Positions 6,181-15,379 of a stretch of DNA of 64,000 bases are shown here, piece after piece. The notes under the pieces were generated by a model. The model was not told the origin of the DNA. It saw only the letters and a program-made list of their open reading frames with translations, and ran no database searches. The translations under genes and the position numbers were made by a program. The first letter of the stretch is position 1. Every line of letters begins with the position of its first letter. The stretch lies in the NCBI RefSeq assembly GCF_900187425.1, contig NZ_FYDJ01000013.1:117955-181954 (forward strand). The letters run 5' to 3'. Source of the DNA: Pseudomonas sp. Irchel s3h14 (GTDB taxonomy: Bacteria > Pseudomonadota > Gammaproteobacteria > Pseudomonadales > Pseudomonadaceae).

Positions 6181-7680
6181 TTAGCGGAACGGCGGCTCGT
6201 CGAAGCTGCGCAGTTTGCGCGAGTGCAGCGAGTTGAGTTCGGTGCGCAACAGATCCACCGCCTCGATGCCGATCTTCAAGTGCTGGCTGACCGCGCGTTC
6301 ATAGAAGGCGTTGGCCGAACCCGGCAGTTTGATTTCGCTGTGCAACGGTTTATCCGAAACACAGAGCAACGTGCCGTACGGAACCCGCAAGCGATAACCT
6401 TGCGCTGCGATGGTGCCGCTTTCCATGTCCACTGCCACGGCGCGAGACAGGTTGATCAGCGGACGTTCCTGAGCCCAGCGCAATTCCCAGTTACGGTCAT
6501 CGTAGGTCAGTACGGTGCCGGTGCGCAGGCGCTTTTTCAGCTCGTCGCCCTTCTCGCCAGTGATATTGGCCGCCGCTTGCTGCAACGCCATCTGCACTTC
6601 GGCCAAGGCCGGAATCGGAATATTCGGCGGCACGACCCGATCGAGAATCCCGTCGCGGCGCATGTAAGCGTGCGCCAGCACGTAGTCGCCAATGGTCTGC
6701 GACTGACGCAAGCCGCCACAGTGGCCGATCATCAGCCAGCAATGCGGACGCAGTACCGCCAGGTGGTCGGTGATGTTCTTGGCGTTGGACGGGCCGACGC
6801 CGATGTTCACCAGGGTCACGCCGTGGCCGTCGCTGGCGATCAGGTGATAGGCCGGCATTTGGTAGCGATGCCAAACCACACCGGCGGCAATCGCCGAGGC
6901 TTCGCCGTGGTCCATGCTCTTTTCGATGATCACGTTGCCCGGCAGAACCATGCGCACGAAGCGCGGATCGCTGCGCAACTGTTCCAGGCCATGGACGATG
7001 AACTGGTCAACGTAGCGGTGGTAGTTGGTCAGCAGAATCCATGGCTGCACATGACGCCAGTCGCTGCCGGTGTAATGCACCAGACGGCGCAAGGAAAAAT
7101 CCACCCGCGCGGCGTCGAACAGGGCCAGCGGCAGCGGGTCGGTATTTTCCCAATCGTACAAACCGTCGGCGATGCCATCGGTCGCGGCAGACAAATCGGT
7201 ACTCGGGAACACCCGCGCCAGCACGGCAGCGGTGACGCCGGAGCCGGCCAGTTCTTCGCCCTGCTCAACCACGTACGGATAAGGAATATTTTGCTGGCTG
7301 ATGCCGACCTCCACCGTCACGGTAAAGTCGTGCATCAGCGGCACCAGCTGTTCCAGCAGGTATTTACGGAAGGCGGCGGGATGAGTGACGGTGACGCTGT
7401 AAGTCCCCGGTAGCTGAACCTTGGCGTAGGCGCGAGTGGTCTGTGGGACTTCGCCCTGGCAATGGTAGGTCAGACGCAGTTCGGGATAACGAAACATCGC
7501 ACGCTGTTCGGCGTCCGGTTCGACTCGATCCTTGAGGTAACGCTTGAGCGCCTGGTTCAGCGCGGTGGTTGCACGATTGTGCAAGAGCGCAAGCCGGTCC
7601 ACGGCTTGCTCGGCGGTTTGAACGACAATAAAAGCTTCGGTCACGATCAGCATCCTGTGTTCTGACTTGCAGGCCTTCAT
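6181..7680 (-). CDS. amn: AMP nucleosidase
   Basis: A 499-residue enzyme that hydrolyses AMP to adenine and ribose 5-phosphate in purine salvage and energy-charge control. Seen: an N-terminal AMP-nucleosidase domain (about residues 12-190), then a nucleoside-phosphorylase-type catalytic domain. The latter has a GVTLVNIGVGPSNAK phosphate/ribose-binding stretch, IGHCGGLR, and the MESGTIAAQGY motif in which the Glu contacts the sugar. Length agrees with E. coli Amn (484). Two in-frame ATGs are possible. The one at 7680 has AGGC about 5 bases ahead; the one at 7653 has AGG directly against it. I keep 7680, and the first nine residues are uncertain. Confidence 0.92.
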   Translation of the reverse strand: MKACKSEHRMLIVTEAFIVVQTAEQAVDRLALLHNRATTALNQALKRYLKDRVEPDAEQRAMFRYPELRLTYHCQGEVPQTTRAYAKVQLPGTYSVTVTHPAAFRKYLLEQLVPLMHDFTVTVEVGISQQNIPYPYVVEQGEELAGSGVTAAVLARVFPSTDLSAATDGIADGLYDWENTDPLPLALFDAARVDFSLRRLVHYTGSDWRHVQPWILLTNYHRYVDQFIVHGLEQLRSDPRFVRMVLPGNVIIEKSMDHGEASAIAAGVVWHRYQMPAYHLIASDGHGVTLVNIGVGPSNAKNITDHLAVLRPHCWLMIGHCGGLRQSQTIGDYVLAHAYMRRDGILDRVVPPNIPIPALAEVQMALQQAAANITGEKGDELKKRLRTGTVLTYDDRNWELRWAQERPLINLSRAVAVDMESGTIAAQGYRLRVPYGTLLCVSDKPLHSEIKLPGSANAFYERAVSQHLKIGIEAVDLLRTELNSLHSRKLRSFDEPPFR

Positions 7681-7752
7681 CTTGCCTGCATCATCGCTTC
7701 ACGGGAACAGTGGAGTGTTGATTCACAGATGCTATGCACACCATCAATCCAA

Positions 7753-7840
7753 TGTGGGAGCGGGCTTGCTCGCGAATGCTGCGGTACATTCAAAATTGAT
7801 GTGACTGACAAACCGCTTTCGCGAGCAAGCCCGCTCCCAC
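7753..7840. repeat. REPIN-type inverted REP pair
   Basis: TGTGGGAGCGGGCTTGCTCG at the left faces its complement at the right (TTCGCGAGCAAGCCCGCTCC), with about 40 unrelated bases between. It is one of five such pairs here (others at 15961, 29766, 43369, 49713). It sits between the start of amn and the end of the AidB-like gene. Confidence 0.92.
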
Positions 7841-7856
7841 AGGGATCCGGTGTCGA

Positions 7857-9503
7857 TCATAGAAGCGGCGTAGACCTCGCGACAATCGCTTCCACCTCCA
7901 GCCCACGTGGCAACGCGCCATACACCCGACCGGCCGAACCCAGGCGACTCGCAATGAAGGCATCACTAACGGCGCCGTTGCCCGCCTCCAGCAACAGCTT
8001 GGCCTGAAGGCCCAAGGCGATGTCTTCGGTGAGCTGACGGGCGCGGTATTGAATGTCGCTGGTGTCCTTGAACGCTGTCTGCAATTGAGTGATGTGTGCG
8101 GCCAGGCGCTTGTCGCCATGACCATCACCCAATTCGCTGAACAGTACGTCGAGCACACCCGGCTCCTTCGACAACGCTCGCAGCACGTCGAGGCATTGCA
8201 CGTTGCCGGAACCTTCCCACGTCGAATTGACCGGTGCCTCACGGTACAACCGAGGCAGGATGCTGTCTTCGACATAACCGGCGCCGCCCATGCATTCGGC
8301 AGCTTCGTTGATCATTCCGGGCGCGCGTTTGCAGATCCAGTACTTGCCCACCGCTGTGACCAGCCGGGCGAATTTAGCTTCATGGTCGTCACCCAGATGA
8401 TCCAGCGCCTGGCCCATGCGCAGGCTCAAGGCCAGGGCGGCTTCGCTTTCCAGGGCCAGGTCGGCCAGTACGTTCTGCATCAAGGGTTGTTCGCTGAGCA
8501 ATTTGCCGCCGACCTTGCGGTGAGCGCAGTGGTGGCTGGCCTGGGTCAGGGCCTGGCGCATCAGCGAACTGGAACCGACCATGCAATCAAAGCGGGTCAT
8601 GGCGACCATTTCGATGATGGTCGGAACGCCGCGTCCCTCCTCGCCGACCATCCACGCCAGCGCACCACGGAACTCCACTTCGCTGGAAGCGTTGGAGCAA
8701 TTGCCAAGTTTGTTCTTCAGGCGCTGTATGTAGAACTGATTGCGCGTGTCGTCCGGGCGATGGCGCGGCAGCAGGAAACAGGTCAAACCCTTGTCAGTCT
8801 GGGCCAGGGTGAGGAAGGCATCGCACATCGGTGCCGAACAGAACCATTTGTGGCCCACCAGCTCATACGCCTGGCCCGGACCACTGGCGCCGACCGGAAA
8901 AGCCTTGGTGGTGTTGGCCCGCACGTCGGTGCCGCCCTGCTTCTCGGTCATCGCCATGCCGATGGTGACCCCGGCCTTGTGGGCCATGCCGACGTTGCGC
9001 GGATCGTATTCGGTAGAGAGGATTTTCGGCAGCCATTGCTCCGCCAGATCCGGTTGCAGGCGCATCGCCGGGACGCTGGCGAAGGTCATGGTCAGAGGGC
9101 AACCACTACCGGCTTCGGCCTGGCTGTGCAGGTAGGTCATGGAGGCGCGGGCGACGTGGGCGCCGGACTGCGGGTGCGCCCAAGGCAACGACGTCAAACC
9201 GTGCTCGACCGCCGTGCGCATCAACTCGTGATAGGCCGGGTGAAATTCCACCAGATCGATGCGATGGCCGTAACGGTCATGGCTGCTGAAAACGGGCTTG
9301 TTCTGATTGGCCAGGAACCCCGCTTCCATCAGCGGCCCGCCGGCCAGTGCGCCGTAAGCGTCGATTCGCGACTCGGCCCACCCGGCCCCGAAACGCCGCG
9401 ACCACTCCTGCAACGGCAGGTCGATGCGATACAGGTTGGCGCCGTCCAGCGACGGTGGCTGGTTGGTGACTTCGTGGGTTTCGGCGAACTGATGCAGGTT
9501 CAT
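7857..9503 (-). CDS. Acyl-CoA dehydrogenase family protein, AidB-like
   Basis: A 548-residue flavoprotein resembling E. coli AidB (541 residues; alkylation-response protein with isovaleryl-CoA dehydrogenase activity). Seen: AidB-type N-terminal domain, FAD/substrate stretch GMAMTEKQGGTDVRANT, a middle domain ending near GEEGRGVPTIIEM, and a C-terminal helical domain with PRLYREAPVNSTWEGSGNV, which holds AidB-type residues. The start at 9503 is preferred because AAAGGAG lies 7 bases upstream; a longer frame starting 8 codons earlier has none. It is a single gene downstream of the sensor kinase, with no ada/alkB neighbour, so a role in DNA alkylation response is only suggested by family. Confidence 0.88.
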   Translation of the reverse strand: MNLHQFAETHEVTNQPPSLDGANLYRIDLPLQEWSRRFGAGWAESRIDAYGALAGGPLMEAGFLANQNKPVFSSHDRYGHRIDLVEFHPAYHELMRTAVEHGLTSLPWAHPQSGAHVARASMTYLHSQAEAGSGCPLTMTFASVPAMRLQPDLAEQWLPKILSTEYDPRNVGMAHKAGVTIGMAMTEKQGGTDVRANTTKAFPVGASGPGQAYELVGHKWFCSAPMCDAFLTLAQTDKGLTCFLLPRHRPDDTRNQFYIQRLKNKLGNCSNASSEVEFRGALAWMVGEEGRGVPTIIEMVAMTRFDCMVGSSSLMRQALTQASHHCAHRKVGGKLLSEQPLMQNVLADLALESEAALALSLRMGQALDHLGDDHEAKFARLVTAVGKYWICKRAPGMINEAAECMGGAGYVEDSILPRLYREAPVNSTWEGSGNVQCLDVLRALSKEPGVLDVLFSELGDGHGDKRLAAHITQLQTAFKDTSDIQYRARQLTEDIALGLQAKLLLEAGNGAVSDAFIASRLGSAGRVYGALPRGLEVEAIVARSTPLL

Positions 9504-9577
9504 GACGGGGCTCCTTTGGTCAGCCAAGGAACTTCAGTTAAGCACCGCCCCCCGGCCGAACAAAGTGTCATATCTGC

Positions 9578-11962
9578 CTAATTGTCGGCGCTTTCGCCTT
9601 GCCTTGGACACAGCACCCGCCGATAGAGCGCTGCCTGCAGGTCCTCGAATTTCACCGGTTTGCTCAGGTAATCGATCAAGGCCCCGGTTGGGCAGCGTTC
9701 CCGATCAATGCTCAAGGCAATCACGAATACCGGCAGTTCGGCGCAGCCCGGCAACGCGCGGATCTGGCAACAGAGGGACGCGCCACCCAGAGATGGAAGC
9801 TGGCAATCGAGCAATACCGCATCGAAGGTTTCGCGCTGCAAGTGATCGAGCGCGGCAGCCCCGTTGTCGGCGGTGCGCACCCGGAACCCAAGCTTGAGCA
9901 ACATGCCGCGCATTACCAACTGATTGATGCTGTTGTCATCGACCAGCAGGACGGTGCAGTCCTGAGGCAGTCGCAGGCGAGGAAATTCCCGGGGCATCAA
10001 GGGCACTGACGGCCGTTCTACTACGGGCAGTTCGAACTCGACGTCGAGCTGGAAGCGGCTGCCACGACCAAGCTCGGAGCGGTGGGTCAGTTTTCCACCG
10101 AGCAATTCGACCAGTTGCCGACAGATCGCCAGGCCAACACCCAGACCACCGTATTCACGGGTCATCGAGCCGTCGAGCTGGAAGAACCGCTGATACAGTG
10201 TCGCCTCCCCCAGATCGGTGAAGCCGATGCCGGTGTCGATCACCGCAAAGGACAGCGCCAGTCGGTCGGGCGCCACGGGGTTACCCGTCACCCGCAGCGC
10301 CAGTCCGCCGACCCGAGTGAACTTGATTGCGTTATCCAGCAGGCATTCCAGGCATTGCGCCAACTTGGCGCTGTCGCCGTGCAAGCGATCCGGCAGCCCC
10401 GGCGCAACCTCGACTTTGAAGTCCAGCGACTTGCTCAACGCGTTGTCCTCGAACTGCAGGCGCAAAGCCTCGACCACGCCGCGCAAACTGAAAACGGCCG
10501 GATAGGTCTTGAGCTTGCCGGCCTGCAACTCGGTCAGGGTGAGGATGCCGTTGACCATGCGCATCATGTCTCGCGCCGAACCGGCAGCCGTTTGCTGATA
10601 TTGCTCCAGCTCCGGGTCCATCTCGACCGTCTGCATCAGTTCCAGCGAGCCGATCACACCGTTCATGGGCGTACGCAATTCGTGGGTCAGGGTGGCGAGG
10701 AATTCGTCCTTGAGCTTGTTACTGTGAGCCAGTTGCTGGTTCAGCACTTCAAGCGTTTGACCGGCATCGAACAGGGTCTGCGCCTGTTGCTCGCGCATGG
10801 CGTTGATGCGATCGGCCAGCGCCAGGGACAGCAGCGCCACTTCAATCGCCGAGCCGATCTGGCTGGAATACATGGTCAGGAACACGTTGGGCAGGTAACC
10901 CAGCACCATCAGGGTGTTGACGATGCCGCCGAGTAAAAACGCCGACCAGGCAATGATGAAATAACGCGCCACTCGCAGGCCACGCAGCCAGGCGAAAATC
11001 CCGGCGGCAAAAATCACTACGGTGAAGGTCAGTGCCAGCGTCGTCGCCAGGCGCAGGGCCAGGGCGTAACTGGTCATCAACGACAACCCGACCACCACCG
11101 CGCTAAACGCAATCAACGCCAACAGTAAGCGGTCAAGCCAACGACTGAGGGTTACCGTCTGCAAGAAGCTGCGCGCGAACTGGCTGCCGAACAGTCCTGA
11201 ACAACCGATGAAAAACGGCGTCGCGGCATTGGCCCACCAGGGATTGTTCGGCCAGAAATACTCCACGGCCGCGCCGTTCACTGACAGCTGATACAAGCCG
11301 AACGAGGCGATATAGAAGATGTAATAGAGGTAGCTGGTATCGCGCACACTGAGATAGATGAACAGGTTGTACACCAGCATCCCCAGCAACACGCCGTAGA
11401 TCAGCCCCAGCACATACAGTCGGATCGGTTGCTCTTCCAGGTAGGCAGTGCTCGACCACAGGGTGACCGGCGCCTGGATCGATCCTTCACTCTGCAGGCG
11501 CAGGTACAGGGTTTGCGCTTGATCAGGGGTGAAGTTCAAATCGAACAGGTAGTTGTTCTGGCGGATCTCGCGACTGTCGAACGGCAAGGCATCGCCGGTC
11601 TGGCGTGCCAGTTGATAGCCACCGGCCGCATCGGGCAAATAGAGATCAATGTGATCAAGGGGCGGATAGGCCAGTTCCAGCAACCAGGTGTGCTGCACCG
11701 CGGGGTTGTTCGGGCGGTAATGCAGGTCGATTTTCAGCCAGAACACTGAACGCGAGTAACCGGCGTTGAGGGTGGCTTTGTCGTGGGGTTTGAAGTTTCC
11801 GGCCGCTGCTTGTGCACGGACATCGGCGATGGTCGCCTGACCACCCGCGTCTTCGAACACTTGCAAGGTTCGGCCCAGGGGAAGGCTTTGAGTGAATTCG
11901 TCGAATTCGACTGCACTCGCCATGAGGGGCAAGCACAACAGCAACATCAGCAAATAGCGCAT
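9578..11962 (-). CDS. Hybrid sensor histidine kinase with 7TMR-DISM input and receiver domain
   Basis: A 794-residue membrane kinase. Order: signal peptide (MRYLLMLLLCLPLMASA); periplasmic 7TMR-DISM extracellular domain (about 25-170, predicted to bind a carbohydrate-like ligand); seven membrane helices (about 180-385); a short coiled coil; HisKA with THELRTPMNG (phospho-His near 420); HATPase with DNAIKF, DTGIGF and GLGVGLAICRQL; and a C-terminal receiver with LVDDN and LDCQLP (phospho-Asp) and YLSKPV. The receiver's beta4-alpha4 stretch, VIALSIDRERC, is several residues shorter than usual and has Ser for the usual Thr. No partner response regulator is adjacent. Ligand and output are unknown. 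Confidence 0.93.
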   Translation of the reverse strand: MRYLLMLLLCLPLMASAVEFDEFTQSLPLGRTLQVFEDAGGQATIADVRAQAAAGNFKPHDKATLNAGYSRSVFWLKIDLHYRPNNPAVQHTWLLELAYPPLDHIDLYLPDAAGGYQLARQTGDALPFDSREIRQNNYLFDLNFTPDQAQTLYLRLQSEGSIQAPVTLWSSTAYLEEQPIRLYVLGLIYGVLLGMLVYNLFIYLSVRDTSYLYYIFYIASFGLYQLSVNGAAVEYFWPNNPWWANAATPFFIGCSGLFGSQFARSFLQTVTLSRWLDRLLLALIAFSAVVVGLSLMTSYALALRLATTLALTFTVVIFAAGIFAWLRGLRVARYFIIAWSAFLLGGIVNTLMVLGYLPNVFLTMYSSQIGSAIEVALLSLALADRINAMREQQAQTLFDAGQTLEVLNQQLAHSNKLKDEFLATLTHELRTPMNGVIGSLELMQTVEMDPELEQYQQTAAGSARDMMRMVNGILTLTELQAGKLKTYPAVFSLRGVVEALRLQFEDNALSKSLDFKVEVAPGLPDRLHGDSAKLAQCLECLLDNAIKFTRVGGLALRVTGNPVAPDRLALSFAVIDTGIGFTDLGEATLYQRFFQLDGSMTREYGGLGVGLAICRQLVELLGGKLTHRSELGRGSRFQLDVEFELPVVERPSVPLMPREFPRLRLPQDCTVLLVDDNSINQLVMRGMLLKLGFRVRTADNGAAALDHLQRETFDAVLLDCQLPSLGGASLCCQIRALPGCAELPVFVIALSIDRERCPTGALIDYLSKPVKFEDLQAALYRRVLCPRQGESADN

Positions 11963-12192
11963 TTAAGCCCCAGCGTGGCCTGTCCGGTTATCTCAGGAAG
12001 CCCCTCATTCCTTTTGAGTAGACGTAAAACCGGTATTACCTGTTATTGGTTTGGATCCACTCTAGCATAGCCGTTGGTGGCCATTGAACACCATTGAAAT
12101 TTTTCCTACAAAGGCTCTAGAACGGGCGTTCCAGCTCAATGCATTGGGCTAGAGCTGTTTCGCCGGTCAGTTTGTGACAACGCCCTAATTCC

Positions 12193-12340
12193 TGTAGCAG
12201 CTGGCGAAGCCTGCGTTCGGCTGCGCAGCAGTCGTGTAGTCAGTCGCTGCGGTGTATCAGGCAGACCGCGTGTTCAGGATTTACGACTGCTACGTCCGAA
12301 CGCGGCCCGAACCGAACGCAGGCTTCGCCAGCTGCTACAG
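12193..12340. repeat. Palindromic repeat, family 4, copy 1
   Basis: The left arm TGTAGCAGCTGGCGAAGCCT (12193 on) and the matching right arm ending at 12340 enclose about 90 less conserved bases with internal partial palindromes. A second copy is at 27959-28089. The 423-base gap between the sensor kinase and thiD holds this element and little else that I can read; its first 230 bases show no gene. Confidence 0.85.
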
Positions 12341-12385
12341 GGTCCATCATGACTCGCTGGTCGACTGGTGGTAAGCTCGCGCACC

Positions 12386-13183
12386 ATGAATATCTACAGC
12401 TCTCGCCCCGTTGTCCTCTGTCTCTCCGGCCACGACCCAAGTGGTGGCGCCGGCTTGCAGGCAGATATCGAAGCCCTGCTCGCTCAGGGTTGTCATGCGG
12501 CCCCGGCCGTCACCGCCCTGACCGTGCAAGACACGGTCAACGTCACTGACTTCCGCGTCCTCGACCGTGAGTGGGTGTTGGCCCAGGCCAATGCCGTGCT
12601 CAACGACTCGACGGTCGCAGCGGTGAAACTGGGCATGCTCGGTTCCCTGGAAATGGTCGACACCGTGGTCGAACTGTTGTCGGCGCACCCGCATTTGCCG
12701 GTGGTCTGCGACCCGGTGCTGCGCGCCGGTGGCGGCGGACGGCTGGGCAAGGACGAAGTCGGCTACGCCATGCGCGAGCGCCTGCTGCCTCTGTCGATCA
12801 TCGCCACCCCTAACCTTCCCGAAGCCCGCATCCTCGCCGAACTGCCCGAAGGCACCGCGGACGAGTGCGCTGAAAAACTCCTGCCATTCGTCAAACACCT
12901 GCTGATCACCGGCGGCCATGGCGATGAACACGAAATCCACAATCGCCTGTACAGCCGCGACGGTCACCGCGAAACCTTCACCTGCCAGCGCTTGCCCGGC
13001 AGTTATCACGGCTCCGGTTGCACCTTGGCCAGCGCTTTGGCCGGTCGTCTGGCCCAGGGTGAAAATCTCGTCAGTGCCGTGCAGACCGCGCTTAACTACA
13101 CGTGGCGCACCCTGCGTGATGCGGAGCAGTTGGGCAAAGGCCAGTTCGTGCCACGCCGCCTGCCGCTGGATTTCTGTTCATAA
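12386..13183 (+). CDS. thiD: Hydroxymethylpyrimidine/phosphomethylpyrimidine kinase
   Basis: A 265-residue ribokinase-fold kinase that phosphorylates HMP and HMP-P for thiamine pyrophosphate synthesis. Seen: the N-terminal CLSGHDPSGGAGLQADI substrate/nucleotide motif, the middle VVCDPVLRAGGGG stretch, and the C-terminal GSYHGSGCTLASALA motif with the anion hole and catalytic Cys region. The start ATG at 12386 gives the family length; six codons upstream remain open but lack support. It is followed after 32 bases by thiE, which uses its product. No TPP riboswitch is visible upstream. Confidence 0.95.
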   Translation: MNIYSSRPVVLCLSGHDPSGGAGLQADIEALLAQGCHAAPAVTALTVQDTVNVTDFRVLDREWVLAQANAVLNDSTVAAVKLGMLGSLEMVDTVVELLSAHPHLPVVCDPVLRAGGGGRLGKDEVGYAMRERLLPLSIIATPNLPEARILAELPEGTADECAEKLLPFVKHLLITGGHGDEHEIHNRLYSRDGHRETFTCQRLPGSYHGSGCTLASALAGRLAQGENLVSAVQTALNYTWRTLRDAEQLGKGQFVPRRLPLDFCS

Positions 13184-13215
13184 CTGTCCATGCGTAAAGC
13201 AAAAAGGATTGCCCG

Positions 13216-13839
13216 ATGAAGCTACGTGGCCTGTACGCCATCACCGATAGCCAACTGCTGGCAGGTAAATTTCTTTCGTACGTGGAGGCGGCGCTGGAAG
13301 GCGGCGTCACCCTGCTGCAATACCGCGACAAGAGCAGCGACGAGGCCCGCCGTCTGCGCGAGGCCGAAGCCTTGCGCGATCTGTGCGAACGCTACAAGAC
13401 CCAGTTGATCATCAACGACGATGCCGAACTGGCTGCTCGCCTGAACGTCGGCGTGCACCTGGGCCAGACCGACGGCCCGCTGATGCCGGTTCGGGCACTG
13501 CTCGGTCGCCAGGCGATCATCGGCTCGACCTGCCACGCGCAACTCGAACTCGCCGAGCAAGCGGCCAAGGAAGGCGCCAGTTACGTCGCCTTCGGTCGTT
13601 TCTTCAACTCCAACACCAAGCCCGGCGCACCGACTTGCAGCCTCGAATTACTTGACCAGGCCCGCAGCAAACTGCACCTGCCGATCTGCGCGATTGGCGG
13701 TATCACCCTGGAAAACGCCGCGCCACTGGTGGCCCACGGGGTCGATCTATTGGCGGTGGTCCATGGTCTGTTTGGCGCCGAGAGCACGGCTGAAGTGACA
13801 CGCCGCGCCCGCGCATTCAACGCCCTGCTTTCTATTTAA
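13216..13839 (+). CDS. thiE: Thiamine phosphate synthase
   Basis: A 207-residue TIM-barrel enzyme that joins HMP-PP and HET-P to thiamine monophosphate. Seen: LQYRDKSSDEARRL near residues 34-47 (pyrophosphate site), IINDDAELA, VHLGQTDGP, GSTCHAQLELAEQA, YVAFGRFFNSNTKPGAP and the closing AIGGITLENA phosphate loop, all in the family order. The start has AGGA 8 bases upstream. It forms a short thiamine unit with thiD and is followed by hemL after 32 bases, probably in the same transcript. Confidence 0.96.
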   Translation: MKLRGLYAITDSQLLAGKFLSYVEAALEGGVTLLQYRDKSSDEARRLREAEALRDLCERYKTQLIINDDAELAARLNVGVHLGQTDGPLMPVRALLGRQAIIGSTCHAQLELAEQAAKEGASYVAFGRFFNSNTKPGAPTCSLELLDQARSKLHLPICAIGGITLENAAPLVAHGVDLLAVVHGLFGAESTAEVTRRARAFNALLSI

Positions 13840-13871
13840 GTAGCTTAAAAATCTGATTTGAGAGCCCGATC

Positions 13872-15155
13872 ATGTCTCGTTCCGAAACGCTGTTTGCCAA
13901 TGCCCAGAAACACATTCCCGGTGGCGTGAACTCGCCTGTTCGCGCGTTCAAGAGCGTTGGCGGCACGCCGTTGTTCTTCAAGCACGCCGAAGGCGCCTAC
14001 GTCACCGACGAAGACAACAAGCGTTATGTGGATTACGTCGGTTCCTGGGGGCCGATGATTCTCGGCCACAGCCACCCCGACGTGCTGGACGCCGTGCGCA
14101 AACAACTTGAGCACGGACTGTCCTACGGCGCGCCGACCGAGATGGAAACCCAGATGGCGGATCTGGTCTGCTCGATCGTGCCATCGATGGAAATGGTGCG
14201 CATGGTCAGCTCCGGTACCGAAGCGACCATGAGCGCTATCCGTCTGGCCCGTGGTTTCACCGGCCGCGACAGCATCATCAAGTTCGAAGGCTGCTACCAC
14301 GGTCACTCCGACAGCCTGCTGGTCAAGGCCGGTTCCGGCGCCCTGACCCAAGGCGTGCCGAGCTCGGCCGGTGTGCCGGCGGCCTTTGCCAAACACACCC
14401 TGACCCTGCCGTTCAACGACATTGATGCGGTTGAAACCATGCTCGCCGAAGTCGGCCAGGACGTGGCGTGCATCATCGTCGAGCCAGTGGCCGGCAACAT
14501 GAACTGCGTACCGCCGGCGCCAGGTTTCCTCGAAGGCCTGCGCACCCTGTGCGACAAGCATGGCGTGGTGCTGATTTTCGACGAAGTGATGACCGGTTTC
14601 CGTGTCGCCCTTGGCGGTGCACAAGCCCACTACGGTGTGAAGCCAGACCTGACCACCTTCGGCAAAATCATCGGTGGCGGCATGCCGGTTGGCTGCTTCG
14701 GCGGCAAGCGTGAAATCATGTCGCACATCGCGCCATTGGGCCCGGTCTATCAGGCTGGCACCTTGTCGGGTAACCCGTTGGCCATGGCTGCCGGCTTGAC
14801 GACCCTGCGCCTGATCAGCCGCCCGGGTTTCCACGCCGAGTTGACTGACTACACCAGTCGCCTGCTCGATGGCCTGCAACAGCGCGCCGATGCCGCGGGT
14901 ATTCCGTTCGTGACCACACAGGCCGGCGGTATGTTCGGTCTGTACTTCAGCGGCGCCGACGACATCGTGACCTTCGACGATGTGATGGCCAGCGACGCCG
15001 CCCTGTTCGGGCGCTTCTTCCACCTGATGCTCGAAGGCGGCGTGTACCTGGCGCCGAGCGCCTTCGAAGCCGGCTTCACCTCGATCGCCCACGGCGACGC
15101 CGAGCTGAAACTGACGCTGGATGCCGCCGAGCGTGCATTTGCTGCATTGAAGTAA
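13872..15155 (+). CDS. hemL: Glutamate-1-semialdehyde 2,1-aminomutase
   Basis: A 427-residue PLP enzyme that converts glutamate-1-semialdehyde to 5-aminolevulinate in the C5 haem pathway. Seen: an N-terminal FANAQKHIPGGVNSPVRAF stretch, SSGTEATMSAIRLARG (PLP phosphate binding), FDEVMTGFR, and TFGKIIGGGMPVG with the Schiff-base Lys near residue 265. Length matches the family (about 427). The gene is complete and is followed by a strong terminator at 15165. Confidence 0.97.
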   Translation: MSRSETLFANAQKHIPGGVNSPVRAFKSVGGTPLFFKHAEGAYVTDEDNKRYVDYVGSWGPMILGHSHPDVLDAVRKQLEHGLSYGAPTEMETQMADLVCSIVPSMEMVRMVSSGTEATMSAIRLARGFTGRDSIIKFEGCYHGHSDSLLVKAGSGALTQGVPSSAGVPAAFAKHTLTLPFNDIDAVETMLAEVGQDVACIIVEPVAGNMNCVPPAPGFLEGLRTLCDKHGVVLIFDEVMTGFRVALGGAQAHYGVKPDLTTFGKIIGGGMPVGCFGGKREIMSHIAPLGPVYQAGTLSGNPLAMAAGLTTLRLISRPGFHAELTDYTSRLLDGLQQRADAAGIPFVTTQAGGMFGLYFSGADDIVTFDDVMASDAALFGRFFHLMLEGGVYLAPSAFEAGFTSIAHGDAELKLTLDAAERAFAALK

Positions 15156-15164
15156 CGCTGTCTC

Positions 15165-15196
15165 GCTGACGTTGGCGATTGCCAGCGTCAGCTTTT
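15165..15196 (+). terminator. Rho-independent terminator after hemL
   Basis: A 12-bp stem GCTGACGTTGGC (15165-15176) pairs with GCCAGCGTCAGC (15181-15192; one G-T pair) around a 4-base loop and is followed by TTTT. It starts 9 bases after the hemL stop codon and probably ends the thiD-thiE-hemL transcript. Confidence 0.85.
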
Positions 15197-15291
15197 ACCC
15201 GCATTCCCACCCTCATTCCTACGCTTCTGCTGAGAATCCCCCGCAAATCGGGCGATATATTCCCCGCGCAGCAGAAAAACGAGTAAAGACT

Positions 15292-15321
15292 TTGTAAGGT
15301 TGGCCCTGCTTATTTCATAAT
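15292..15321 (+). promoter_or_regulatory. Candidate sigma-70 promoter of the Sel1-repeat gene
   Basis: TTGTAA (15292-15297) and CATAAT (15316-15321) are 18 bases apart, 58 bases before the ATG at 15380. Motif-based only. Confidence 0.4.
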
Positions 15322-15379
15322 GCGCGCTTATTGGATCCCTCGACGGGTCCGCGCGCCCTTCAGAGGTAAGTCGATTCCC

